Shown: positions 44,583 to 56,040 of the stretch, one piece after another
How the letters are laid out: each line of letters opens with the position of its first letter
Numbering within the stretch: position 1 is the stretch's first letter
From: Rana temporaria
Taxonomy: Eukaryota > Chordata > Amphibia > Anura > Ranidae
Direction of reading: 5' to 3'
Assembly: GCF_905171775.1 (NCBI RefSeq)
Contig: NC_053491.1
Coordinates: forward strand, 297,320,799-297,384,798
DNA: 64,000 bases
The notes under the pieces: generated by a model
Seen by the model: only the letters and a program-made list of their open reading frames with translations
Databases searched by the model: none
Told to the model about the DNA's origin: nothing
Translations under genes and position numbers: made by a program

Positions 44583-45381
44583 ACTATGAGCTCAGAGCTA
44601 CTGCATCAGGGAAGAGAAAGCAAATGTGAGAGGAATTGAATCAGAGAAAGAGCTCCCGCCTGTAATGATGGTGAACAGTAAAAGCTTGGCCTCGCCTAGC
44701 AATGTCCTAGCAACATCCTGGGAGTTTTCAGTCAGGAATAATAAGGTAGGTAAATGACCTACAGCAAGGAGTTTATTTAACCTTAGTCAAAACTGCACAG
44801 CTTGTTTTTAGCTAGAGAGACATCCCTTATTTGCATAGACAGTTTTTTTAGTAAAGGTGAAATAACCCTTTGAAAAAAAGAGTTGTAAAGGCAGAATGTT
44901 TTTTTATCTTAATGCATTCTTAAAAAAAATATTCTGTGTGTAGCAGCCTCCCCAGCACTCACCATCTCTCTCCAGCGATGTCCACAAGTGTCTTAGCCAA
45001 TCGCAAGAAGAGTCCCGAACAGCTAACTAACGTTGACAGCCACGGGAACCAATCAGGTGAGAGAGGGGCGGAGCCAAGTCAGGTCTGAGTGGACACACGG
45101 AGCTGTGACTCAGTTTAGGTGCCCCAATAGCAAGCTGCTTGCTGTGGGGGCACTTGACAAGAGGAAGGGGCCAGGAGCAGCTAAGAGGGACCCAAGAAGA
45201 AGAAGATCCAGGCTGCTCTGTGCAAAACCAACTGTACAGAGGATATTAGTATAAGATGTTTGTTATTATTTTTATTTTTTAAAACAAGACTTTACAATTA
45301 TTGCAAGTTAGCCAATAAAAAAAAAAAAAAAAAAAGGTATAATTTAAGCTCCAAACTTCCAGTTCTAGGGTAAAGATTAGG
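44583..45381. other. No gene recognised
   Basis: Mixed sequence with GC-richer stretches near 44950-45240. The open frame at 45033-45254 has no recognisable domain. An A run occurs at 45318-45335. Confidence 0.45.
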
Positions 45382-46045
45382 GTTGTCCCGATAACACTTT
45401 TTTAAAGACCAAGTACAAATACCGATACTCGCCGATAACGATTCATTTTTCAATGTCATGTGACAGTTTGACAGATGGGGCAACTGATAGGTGGCACTTG
45501 CGAGTACTGAAATGCTGCTAAAAATGACACAAGGAAAGGACTTTTTTTTTTTTTTTTTTTTTTTTTTATAAATGATGGTGCGACGCCCATCTTGGTACAC
45601 CCTGCACTCAGCTGCAGTAAACAGAAGCGGACATCTTGTTACACCCAACCCATATAGTTTGGGCTGGGTGTAACAAAATGTCCGCTGCTGGCTTACTGCC
45701 GCCGAGTGCAGGGTGTACCAAGATGGGGGTAGGGATGTTCAGCTGCTGACAGCGACCGAAAGTGACAACACCGGTCACCGCTCCTGATGCGGCTGCGCCC
45801 TACACCGCTGCCAGCTTACCAAGTTCCACTGCAGGTGAGGACTGAGGACTCGCTCGCCGCCCGCCCTCTCCAGCCACCGACTCCGCCCGCCCTCTCCAGC
45901 CACCGACTCCGCCCGCCCTCCCTGGCTATTAACTCCGCCAGCTCTCTCTAGCCGCTGACTCTGCCCGCGACCAGGTATCAGGAGCATTTGTGAGAGTACA
46001 AGTACTCACGCAAATGCTCGGTATCGATCCAGATACTAGTACAGT
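45382..46045. mobile_element. Possible hAT-type element (AGGGTTGTCCCGATA)
   Basis: Left end AGGGTTGTCCCGATAACAC with CAAGTACAAATACCGATACT. The right part has GTACAAGTACTCACGCAAAT and CTCGGTATCGATCCAG in inverted sense. This resembles known vertebrate hAT-type termini. No clean target duplication was seen. Inside are a palindrome (45590-45730) and a CCGCCCGCCCTCTCCAGC tandem phrase (45855-45970). Confidence 0.5.
45590..45730. repeat. Palindrome, ~60-bp arms
   Basis: CCCATCTTGGTACACCCTGC (45587 on) pairs with its inverse near 45707-45726, and GTTACACCCAACCC (45639 on) pairs with GGGCTGGGTGTAAC (45661 on). The arms are nearly continuous. Confidence 0.8.
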
Positions 46046-46230
46046 ACAACTATACTTATTTTGTAAGCAGCTTGTGGACCAAGAAGCCATCTAATATTAG
46101 ACATTCTTATTTGTATCTAAATAAGGGTAGGAGTGGAATTGAAAAGACAGTTGCTGAGTAAGCACCAATAATATTTATTTTTATTAAAAGGTACTTTTAT
46201 AGCGCCATTAATTTACACAGCGCTTTACAT

Positions 46231-46438
46231 ATACAGTGCATATTACAAGTCTACACACCCCTGTTAAAAAGGTCAGGTTTCTGTGATGTAAAGGAAAAAA
46301 TGACAAAAATAAATCATTTCAGAACTTTTTCCACCTTTAATGTGACCTATAAATTGTACAACTCGGTTGAACAACACACTGAAATCTTTTACATGGAGGG
46401 AAGTAAAATAAATATAGTTGCTTAAGTGTGCACACCCT
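46231..46438. mobile_element. Tc1-type terminal fragment
   Basis: Begins TACAGTGCATATTACAAGTC + TACACACCCCTG and continues with TTTCTGTGATGTAAAGG and AATGACAAAAATAAATCATT, a layout typical of long Tc1 inverted repeats. It ends at GTGTGCACACCC, where a TTAA-family terminus starts. The transposase relic at 47620-48860 may be its body. Confidence 0.6.
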
Positions 46439-46645
46439 TAACCACTTCCCACCCAACCTATAGCAGATTGATGGCCAGGACGTGGTTCTGTTATCTTGAC
46501 TGGATGTCATACAAAGCCCAGCAGGATAACATGCCGGCACGTAGCGCGGCAATCGCAAATGCGGTGCGTCAGTCTGACACGCTGCATCTGATTGTGGTAA
46601 AAAGCCTCCGACAGAGATTATCAGCACAGCCCCCATCACATGTAG
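46438..46645 (+). mobile_element. TTAA-family left terminus, truncated
   Basis: Starts TTAACCACTTCCCACCC and runs about 200 bp before giving way to the hammerhead-containing repeat. The other end is missing. Confidence 0.6.
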
Positions 46646-46659
46646 GTAGAATAAATGTG

Positions 46660-46790
46660 AGCCATGACTAAGCACTGACTGCCAGTGCGAAATGCGTCGG
46701 CCATACTGAATGTTGTTGGTTTGCAGTGACTGTATGTACAGTTGAAAAATAAAAGACATCTCTTTTTTAAGTGATTTTGGAGTGCGGATG
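46660..46790 (+). ncRNA. Hammerhead-like motif, copy 5 (variant core)
   Basis: Stem I is GCC (46661-46663) with GGC (46699-46701). The core is ATGACTA (46664-46670), so position 3 is A and position 8 is T. One extra A follows, then stem II GCACTG/CAGTGC (46672-46677, 46683-46688). GAA is at 46689-46691. Stem III is A-T/G-T around a GC loop, with C46698 at the cleavage position. The downstream AATAAAAGA (about 46748) and TTTTGGAGTGCGGATGTCC (about 46776) are shared with copy 2. Confidence 0.5.
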
Positions 46791-46819
46791 TCCAGTTTTT
46801 CGTTCTTTCCATTTTTTGC

Positions 46820-47179
46820 TAGAATAAATGTGCAGGGTAATGGCGCTGCTAGAATGTGGTATTGATATATCCTTATGTCACTCTCCCACGTCAATGGTAG
46901 CCTAACAGGCACACTTAGAGGGCTGACTCGCCCTATACTCACTTTCTTAGTATATTGTTATTTTTCACACACAAGTCCACTGGAGGACAAACTTTATCTT
47001 TTTTGCGTATCATATTCATCATAAGGGGACCTATCACTATTGGAGGCTTCTCATATGAGCCTACCGTACACAGGTGCCCGACACTTTATTACACATTTAT
47101 CACCACAAGGGTTGGATTGAACATAAGGATATATCAATACCACATTCTAGCAGCGCCATTACCCTGCACATTTATTCTA
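46820..47179. repeat. Perfect 59-bp inverted repeat
   Basis: 46820-46878 and 47121-47179 are exact reverse complements (59 of 59) around a ~242-bp spacer. The left arm starts TAGAATAAATGTGCAGGG and the right ends with its inverse. The spacer contains no recognisable gene. Confidence 0.93.
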
Positions 47180-47279
47180 CCCATTTCTAAACGGTTCCTC
47201 CTTGAGAGACCACACAGGGGGCAGCAGCTCATCTACCCAGTCCTAGCGCAGAAGTTTTACCCCTCTTTTACTCCCCCAT

Positions 47280-47620
47280 CTGATGTGCCCATAACCTGCC
47301 AATCAGTGCCCAACAGCTTCCAGTCAGTGGCCCCTCAAAAAAAATCCACCACAGTGCCAATCAGAGCCCACCACAGTGCCAATCAGAGCCCAGAAGTAAA
47401 ACCTGTCAGTACCTCATCATCAGCGCCATCTATTAGTGCCCATAAGTGCCGCCTATCGCTGCTGCATATCAGTGCCCATCAATTCTACATATCAGTGCCT
47501 CCTCATCAGTGGCGCCTGAAATAAAATCAGATTTTTTAGTTTGTTTAGCAAAAAATAAAAACCCCAGAGGTGATCAAACACCAAAAGAATGCTCTATTTG
47601 TGGAAAGAAAATTATAAAAA
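47280..47620. repeat. Decayed TTAA-family part with tandem phrase
   Basis: An imperfect tandem phrase with CAGTGCC and CATCA words (47290-47515) resembles, in reverse, the minisatellite at 61130-61530. It is followed by a CAGAGGTGATCAAAC/CTATTTGTGGAAAG block typical of TTAA-family interiors. Confidence 0.55.
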
Positions 47621-47639
47621 ATGTTGCCGGGCTTGGATG

Positions 47640-48860
47640 TTTTTCTTTGTAAGAAAAGGTTTACGTCTTGCCACTCTACCCCAAAGACATATGAAGAATA
47701 CCGGAGATTTTTGTCACATGTGCCACACAGCCAGTACTTGCCAGATATTCCTGCAGCTTCTTTAACCACTTCCCGACCGCTGCATGTACATATACGTCGG
47801 CAGAATGGCACGGACAGGCACATCAACGTACCTGTACGTGCCTGCCTAGACGTGGGTCGGTCGTGTTCCCACGGGGAGCGATCCGGGACGACGGCGCGGC
47901 TATTTGTTTATAGCCGCTCCGTCGCGATCGCTCCCCGGAGCTGAAGAACGGGGAGAGCCGTGTGTAAACACGGCTTCCCCGTGCTTCACTATGGCGCTGC
48001 ATCGATCGAGTGATCCCTTATATAGGGAGACTCAATCAATGACATCATTCCTACAGCCACACCCCCCTACAGTTGTAAACACACACTAGGTGAACACTAA
48101 ATCCTACAGCGCCCCCTGTGGTTAACTCCCAAACTGCAACTGTCATTTTCACAATAAAGAATGCAATTTAAATGCATTTTTTGCTGTGAAAATTACAATG
48201 GTCCCAAAAATGTGTCAAAATTGTCCGAAGTGTCCGCCATAATGTCGCAGTCACGAAAAAATAAATAAAAAAATAAATAAATAAAAAAATTCGCTGATCG
48301 CCGCCATTAGTAGTTAAAAAAAAAAAAAAAATTAATAAAAATGCAATAAAACTATCCCCTATTTTGTAAACGCTATAAATTTTGCGCAAACCAACCGATA
48401 AACGCTTATTGCGATGATTTTTTACCAAAAATAGGTAGAAGAATACGTATCGGCCTAAACTGAGGAAAAAAAAAATTTAAATATGTTTTTGGGGGATATT
48501 TATTATAGCAAAAAGTAAAAGATATTGCATTTTTTTCAAAATTGTCGCTCTATTTTTTTTTATAGCGCAAAAAATAAAAACCGCAGAGGTGATCAAATAC
48601 CACCAAAAGAAAGCTCTATTTGTGGGGAAAAAAGGACGCCAATTTTGTTTGGGAGCCACGTCGCGCGACCGCGCAATTGTCTGTTAAAGCGACGCAGTGC
48701 CGAATTGTAAAAAAAAAACCTTGGGTCATGTAGCAGCATATTGGTCCGGTCCTTAAGTGGTTAATGTTGCTGTGGGCTTCTTGGCAGCCTCCCTGACCAG
48801 TTTTCCTCTCATCTTTTCATCAATTTTTCTAACACCCCAGAGAATAAAATGGTGGTCGTT
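47640..48860 (-). pseudogene. Tc1 transposase relic split by a TTAA element
   Basis: On the minus strand, 48860-48765 resembles a Tc1 transposase helix-turn-helix segment with KLMKR and a PRSPQQH-like run. The reading resumes at 47761-47640 with KEAAGISGKYWLCGT and FLQRKTS. The two halves are separated exactly by the TTAA-flanked element at 47762-48764. Frameshifts make it non-functional. Confidence 0.7.
47762..48764 (+). mobile_element. TTAA-family element, complete (~1 kb)
   Basis: Flanked by TTAA at 47762-47765 and 48761-48764. Termini CCACTTCCCGACCGC and, inverted, CCACTTAAGGACCGG. The interior is non-coding, with GGAGCGATCCGGGACGACGG, a CCGTGTGTAAACACGG palindrome and a GGACGCCAATTTTGTTTGG block. 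It interrupts a Tc1 transposase relic, so the empty site can be inferred and shows a TTAA duplication as made by piggyBac transposases. Confidence 0.9.
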
Positions 48861-48932
48861 GCAATAACTTTTGTTACACCGTATTTGTGCAGCAGTCTTA
48901 CAAGCACATTTTTTTTAATTAAAAAACAAGAC

Positions 48933-49059
48933 AACTAGATAGATAGATAGATAGATAGAGATAGATATAGATAGAGATAGATATAGATAGAGATAGATAT
49001 AGATAGAGATAGATATAGATAGAGATAGAGAGAGATAGATAGATAGATAGAGAGAGATA
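48933..49059 (+). repeat. GATA/GATAGA microsatellite
   Basis: TAGA repeats followed by GATAGATATAGATAGAGATA higher-order units and GAGA interruptions, about 127 bp in all. Confidence 0.95.
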
Positions 49060-49600
49060 ATGTTATGCCGATTAAATTGATACCCAACATGTCACACTTT
49101 AAAGTTGTGCCCGCTCGTGAAACGACAACAAAGTTTTACCCTTAAAAATCTCCATAGGCGACGTCTAAAACATTCTACAGATTGCATGTTTTGCATTACA
49201 GAGGAGGTCTAGGGCTAGCATTATTGCTCTCACTCTACCAATTATGGCAATACCTCACTCACTCTACCAATTATGGCAATACCTCACTTGTGGTTTGAAC
49301 ACTGTTTTCATATGAGGGCGCTGCTCATGTATGCTTTCGCTTCTGCGCACAAGCTCAGCGGGATAGGGCGCTTTAAAAAAAAAATGATTTATTTTTACTT
49401 TTTTTTTTTAAATAAATAAATTGGGACACTTATTTCTAATACAAGGAATGTAAACATCCCTTGAAAATAGAAAAAAGCATAACAGGTCCTCTTAAACATG
49501 AGATCTGGGGTCAAAAAGACCTCAGATCTCATATTCAGATTAAAATGCAATAAAAAATTTTTTTTTATATATAATATATATATCACACATACACATACAC
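49060..49600 (+). repeat. TTAA-family interior, decayed
   Basis: GATACCCAACATGTCACACT, AAAATCTCCATAGGCGACG and GTGGTTTGAACACTG match the same order in the element at 53659-55128. Its 3' part may resume at 51205 beyond the Tc1 insertion, with the phrase AAAGAAATGTCCC. A CTCACTCTACCAATTATGGC + AATACCTCACT phrase is duplicated at 49230-49290. Confidence 0.6.
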
Positions 49601-49601
49601 A

Positions 49602-51204
49602 CAGTGCCTTGCGAAAGTATTAGGCCCCTTTGAACTTTGCGACCTTTTGCCACATTTCAGGCTTCAAACATAAAGATATAAAACTAATTTTTTTTGAAGA
49701 ATCAACAACAAGTGGGACACAATCATGAAGTGGAACGAAATTTATTGGATATTTCAAACTTTAACAAATAAAAAACTGAAAAATTGGGCGTGCAAAATTC
49801 AGCCCCCTTAAGTTAATACTTTGTAGCGCCAACTTTTGCTGCGATTACAGCTGTAAGTCGCTTGGGGTAATGTCTCTATCAGTTTTTCACATCGAGAGAC
49901 TGACATTTTTGCCCATTCCTCCTTGCAAATCAGCTCAAGCTCTGTGAGGTTGGATGGAGAGCATTTGTGAACAGCAGTTTTCAGTTCTTTCCACAGATTC
50001 TCGATTGGATTCAGGTCTGGACTTTGACTTGGCCATTCTAACACCTGGATATGTTTATTTGTGAACCATTCCATTGTAGATTTTGCTTTGTTTTGGATCA
50101 TTGTCTTGTTGGAAGACAAATCTCCGTCCCAGTCTCAGGTCTTTTGCAGACTCCATCGGGTTTTCTTTCAGAATGGTCCTGTATTTGGCTCCATCCATCT
50201 TCCCATCAATTTTAACCATCTTCCCTGTCCCTGCTGAAGAAAAGCAGGCCCAAACAATGATGCTGTCACCAACATGTTTGACAGTGGGGATGGTGTGTTC
50301 AGGGTGATGAGCTGTGTTGCTTTTACGCCAAACATAACGTTTTGCATTGTTGCCAAAAAGCTTGATTTTTGGTTTTATCTGACCAGCGCACCTTCTTCCA
50401 CATGTTTGGTGTGTCTCCCAGGTGGCTTGTGGCAAACTTTAAACGACACTTTTTATGGATATCTTTAAGAAATGGCTTTCTTCTTGCCACTCTTCCATAA
50501 AGGCCAGATTTGTGCAGTATACGACTGATTGTCGTCCTATAGACAGAGTCTCCCACCTCAGCTGTAGATCTCTGCAGTTCATCCAGAGTGATCATGGGCC
50601 TCTTGGCTGCATCTCTGATCAGTCTTCTCCTTGTATGAGCTGAAAGTTTAGAGGGACGGCCAGGTCTTCGTAGATTTGCAGTGGTCTGATACTCCTTCCA
50701 TTTCAATATTATCGCTTGCACAGTGCTCCTTGGGATGTTTAAAGCTTGGGAAATCTTTTTGTATCCAAATCCATCTTTAAACTTCTCCACAACAGTATCT
50801 CGGACCTGCCTGGTGTGTTCCCTGTTCTTCATGATGCTTTCTGCGCTTTAAACGGACCTCTGAGACTATCACAGTGCAGGTGCATTTATACAGAGACTTC
50901 ATTACACACAGGTGGATTCTATTTATCATCAGTCATTTAGGTCAACATTGGATCATTCAGAGATCCTCGCTGAACTTCTGGAGAGAGTTTGCTGCACTGA
51001 AAGTAAAGGGGCTGAATAATTTTGCACGCCCAATTCTTCAGTTTTTTATTTTTTTAAAAAGTTTGAAACATCCAATAAATTTCGTTCCACTTCATGATTG
51101 TGTCCCACTTGTTGTTGATTCTTCAAAAAAAATTACAGTTTTATATCTTTATGTTTGAAGGCTGAAATGTGGCAAAAGGTCACAAAGTTCAAGGGGGCCG
51201 AATG
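49602..51204 (-). mobile_element. Tc1/mariner element, right end clipped
   Basis: The left end starts CAGTGCCTTGCGAAAGTATT. Long subterminal inverted repeats of ~200 bp follow, with GTGGGACACAATCATGAAG and TGGAACGAAATTTATTGGAT on the left mirrored at 51070-51115. The right end stops at GGGGGCCGAATG and lacks the final ~20 bp matching CTTTCGCAAGGCACTG. TA duplication therefore cannot be shown. Confidence 0.88.
49808..50832 (-). pseudogene. Tc1-type transposase, several frameshifts
   Basis: The frame opens at 50832 with MKNREHTRQVRDTVVEKFKD, followed by helix-turn-helix blocks (GFGYKKISQALNIPRSTVQ) and a GRPSKLS hook. Frameshifts near 50400 and 50090 move the reading through RYVWRK and VGDSIIVWACFSSAGTGKM. 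The catalytic blocks are WSDKTK (usually WSDETK), QQDNDPK (about 50095) and SPDLNPIENLW (about 50010). The three acidic residues are recognisable, but the protein is split over three frames. Confidence 0.9.
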
Positions 51205-51777
51205 TCATTCTAAAAGAAAAGAAATGTCCCTTTAAGAGCATTGGGTGGAAGGGACGTTTTCACGTCACTTCCTCACTGCAGTGATGTAAATCATGTAATG
51301 ATTTTTTTTTTCAAAAGGGCCATTCACATTGGGTGTTTAGCTGTATTGAACGAAGGTTCGTTTACCTGTGTTTAGACAAAATAAAATTCTGCGCATCCAA
51401 GATCCAAATATAGACACTCTAAAAGTGGCTAAACACATTTAAAACGCACCTAAACATGGCTAATCCACTTCAAAGAAGGAACATCTAAAAGCAGGAAAAA
51501 GTGATCTGGAAAACATAAGGTCTCCTTCACGCGAGTGATTAAGGACATACACTGAATTCCAGTAGCAAAAATCAGCAGATACTTGTAGCTGGGATCACAT
51601 GTGTACTGTATGTGAACAGTGGCAGCCGCTCAAGCTGTAAAAGTAATGACAGGCTGACCGGAACCATCATTGTTGGCATGTATCCCCACATGCAGCAATT
51701 ACCCGCTGATAGGGACAGATATCTGAGCCTGGGTGCATCTTTCCACATCCAGCAGCAATCATCTGTCTCTACTCTAA

Positions 51778-52208
51778 GGCCCCTTTCAGACTGGGGCGGG
51801 AGCTGCGGTGGCGGTATAACGCCGCTAAAAATAGCGGCGCTATACCGCCGGAACTGCCGCGGGTATCAGCCGCTAGCGGTGCGGTATTAACCCCCGCTAG
51901 CGGCCGATAAAGAGTTAATACCGCCCGCAATGCGCCTCTATAGAGGCGCATTGCGGGCGGTATTGCCGCGGTTTTCCATTGTTTTCAATGGGAAGGAGCG
52001 GTGAAGGAGCGGTATACATGCCGCTCCTCTCACCGCTCCAAAGATGCTGCTGACAGGAGATTTTTTTGTCTCCCGCCAGCGCATCGCCTCAGTGTGAAAG
52101 CCCTCGGGCTTTCACATTGAGTCTGCAGTGAAGGAGTTTTTCAGGCGCGATAGCAGCGCTATTTTTAGCGCTGTACCGCCTGAAAAACTCCTCAATGTGA
52201 AAGGGGCC
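51778..52208. mobile_element. Foldback MITE, GGCCCCTTTCA termini, TAA TSD
   Basis: Termini GGCCCCTTTCAGACTG and, inverted, GGCCCCTTTCACATTG, flanked by TAA on both sides (51775-51777, 52209-52211). The interior has strong hairpins such as ATAGCGGCGCTAT near 51830 and TGCGCCTCTATAGAGGCGCA near 51931. A TWA-type 3-bp duplication suggests PIF/Harbinger mobilisation. Confidence 0.88.
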
Positions 52209-52647
52209 TAACTGCAAAATTACCACTGCATGTGCGTTTTCTCGCTGACAGCCACTGCTGCTGCTGCTGCTGTGAGCCTGTCATTCATACACATGAGTAG
52301 AGTGGCTGCAGTTAAACACAGATGATTCTGGTTGCAAGAAATTACAAATTCTTGCCACCAGAATTCACACATTGGCCCTAGTTGTTCATGAGGATGAGCC
52401 CTTAAAGTTTTAACTTACCAGATAATTCCTCCTAAGATAAATACAGAAATGCCAGTACGAATGAGTCCTGAGCCCCAGTTCACAGCAGTGCGGATTTTAA
52501 ATCACGCTACTTAAAGTGGAAGTAAACCCTGCTATTGTTTTCAGCCAAGGAAGCTGCCATCTTGGCCTCTGTTTAATCTGCAACTGCCACGATGCTGCAC
52601 ATGTGATCAGTTATGAAACCAGCCATTGAAAAAATATTTATATTAAA

Positions 52648-52650
<3 letters not shown>

Positions 52651-52689
<39 letters not shown>
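52651..52689 (+). repeat. (CA)n microsatellite
   Basis: About 19 uninterrupted CA units. Confidence 0.97.
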
Positions 52690-52691
<2 letters not shown>

Positions 52692-52718
52692 GTATAAATT
52701 AATTTGGTGGAAAAATGA

Positions 52719-52912
52719 GAGAGAAAATTGAGTACTGTCTGTGATACTTTTTTATTTGCACTAACATACAATTTTTCAGGATAAGCTTTCATGATATGTC
52801 CCCTTCTTTAAGGTCCAAGGGAACATACACCGAAAGCTTGCCCTGAAAAATTGTATGTTGGTGCAGATAAAAAAAAAGTAGTATCATGGACAGTACTCAA
52901 TTTTCTCTGTCA
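52719..52912. repeat. Inverted repeat, ~75-bp arms
   Basis: GAGAAAATTGAGTACTGTC (52721 on), CATACAATTTTTCAGG (52766 on) and AAGCTTTC (52783 on) recur inverted at 52832-52912. The loop is about 40 bp. It lies next to the CA repeat and may be a small foldback transposon. Confidence 0.8.
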
Positions 52913-53654
52913 CAATTGCACTAATACAGCTACAATCACGTCAAGTAGGAAAAATGAGAGAAAAGGCATCTGAAATTGTTACAGAAATAACACATGGTTG
53001 TGCTATATTTCATTTTACCACTAGATGGTGCCATGAGATAAATAATAGCTACAACAGACAAGGATAAACAGTTCATATACAACTGTAGCAAAAAAATAAA
53101 TAAATGCTGCTTATAAAGCACACTAAAAGTTATGTATCACACGTACGTTTATGCGTGTCTATGGTTTTAGCATTAATGAATTCTATTGGCGAGAATATAA
53201 TTTTTTTTCTGGCCATTAACACCCAAACGCTAGACACATCTAACATGTCTGCCAAAATAGCCCTTTTTCTGCTCCTCAGCTCCTCTCTTTAAAGTGGAGG
53301 TTCACCCAAAAACTCAATTTTTAACATTAGATTGAGGCTCGTTTTGTGAAGGGGAATCGGGTGTTTTTTTTTAAATCGAAGCAGTACTTACCGTTTTAGA
53401 GATAGATCTGCTCCGCCGCTTCCGGGTATGGGTGCGGGACTGGGTGTTCCTATTTGATTGACAGGCTTCCGACAGTCGCATACAGCGCGTCACGATTTTC
53501 CGAAAGTAGCCGAACGTCGGTGTGCAGGCGCTCGTGACGCGCTGTATGCGACAGTCGGAAGCCTGTCAATCAAATAGGAACGCCCAGTCCCGCAGCCCAT
53601 ACCCGGAAGCGGTGGAGAAGATCTATCTCTAAAACGGTAAGTACTGCTTCGATT

Positions 53655-55132
<1,478 letters not shown>

Positions 55133-55208
55133 AAAAAAACACCCGATTCCACTTCACAAAATGAGCCTCAATCTAATGTTAAAAATTGTTTTTCGGGTGA
55201 ACTCCCGC

Positions 55209-56040
55209 TTTAACCACTTCATTACTGGGCACTTAAACCCCCTTCCTGCCCAGACCAGTTTTCAGCGCTGACGCATTTTGAATGACAATTGTGTGGTCAT
55301 ACAACACTGTACCCAAATTATATTTTTATCATTTTTTCCCCACAAATAGAGATTTCTTTTGGTGGTATTTGATCACCTCTGCTGTTTTTATTTTTTGCAC
55401 TATTAACAAAAAATTCAGAAAATTTTGAAGAAAAAAAAAAAAAAAATAAAAAAAAAAAACACACAATATTTTTTACTTTTTGTTACAATAATATCCCAAT
55501 TTTTTTTTTACTTTTTTTTTTCCTCAGTTTAGGCCGATACATATTCTTCTACATATTTTTGGCAAAAAAATAATAAAAAAAAAATCGCAATATGCGTTTA
55601 TTGATTGGTTTGCGCAAAAGTTATAGCGCCTACAAAATAGGGGATAGATTTATGATTTTTTTTTTTACTAGTAATGGCAGCGATCTGCGATTTTTGTCAG
55701 GCCTGCGATATTGCGACGGACACATCGGACACTTTTGACACTATTTTGGAACCATTCACATTTACACAGCGAACAGTGCTATAGTAATGCACCGATTACT
55801 GTATAAATGTGACTGGCAGGGAAGGGGTTAAATGTATTCCCTGGGAGGGATTCTTACTGTGGGGGGAGGGTGACTGAACAAGGGACACAGCATCGGTCTC
55901 CTCTCTCCCTGACAGGACATGAAGATCTGTGTTTACACACAGAGCTCCACGTCCCTGCCGATCGCGGGTACCTGGCGGACATCGCGGCCGCCAAGCACGC
56001 GCATCGGCATCTCAGCTCAAAAACACTACCTGTCTAAGGA
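55209..56040 (+). mobile_element. TTAA-family element, left part
   Basis: Starts TTAACCACTTCATTACTGGG directly at the end of the foldback. It contains ACAACACTGTACCCAAATTA, TTTTGGTGGTATTTGATCAC, TTTGCGCAAAAGTTATAGCG and ACCGATTACTGTATAAATGT. The right terminus is not found; it fades out near 56040. Confidence 0.7.

Noticed and set aside
48933..49059. CRISPR-like array.
   Set aside because: It is a simple GATA repeat with no unique spacers; the other tandem arrays here likewise lack repeat-spacer structure.
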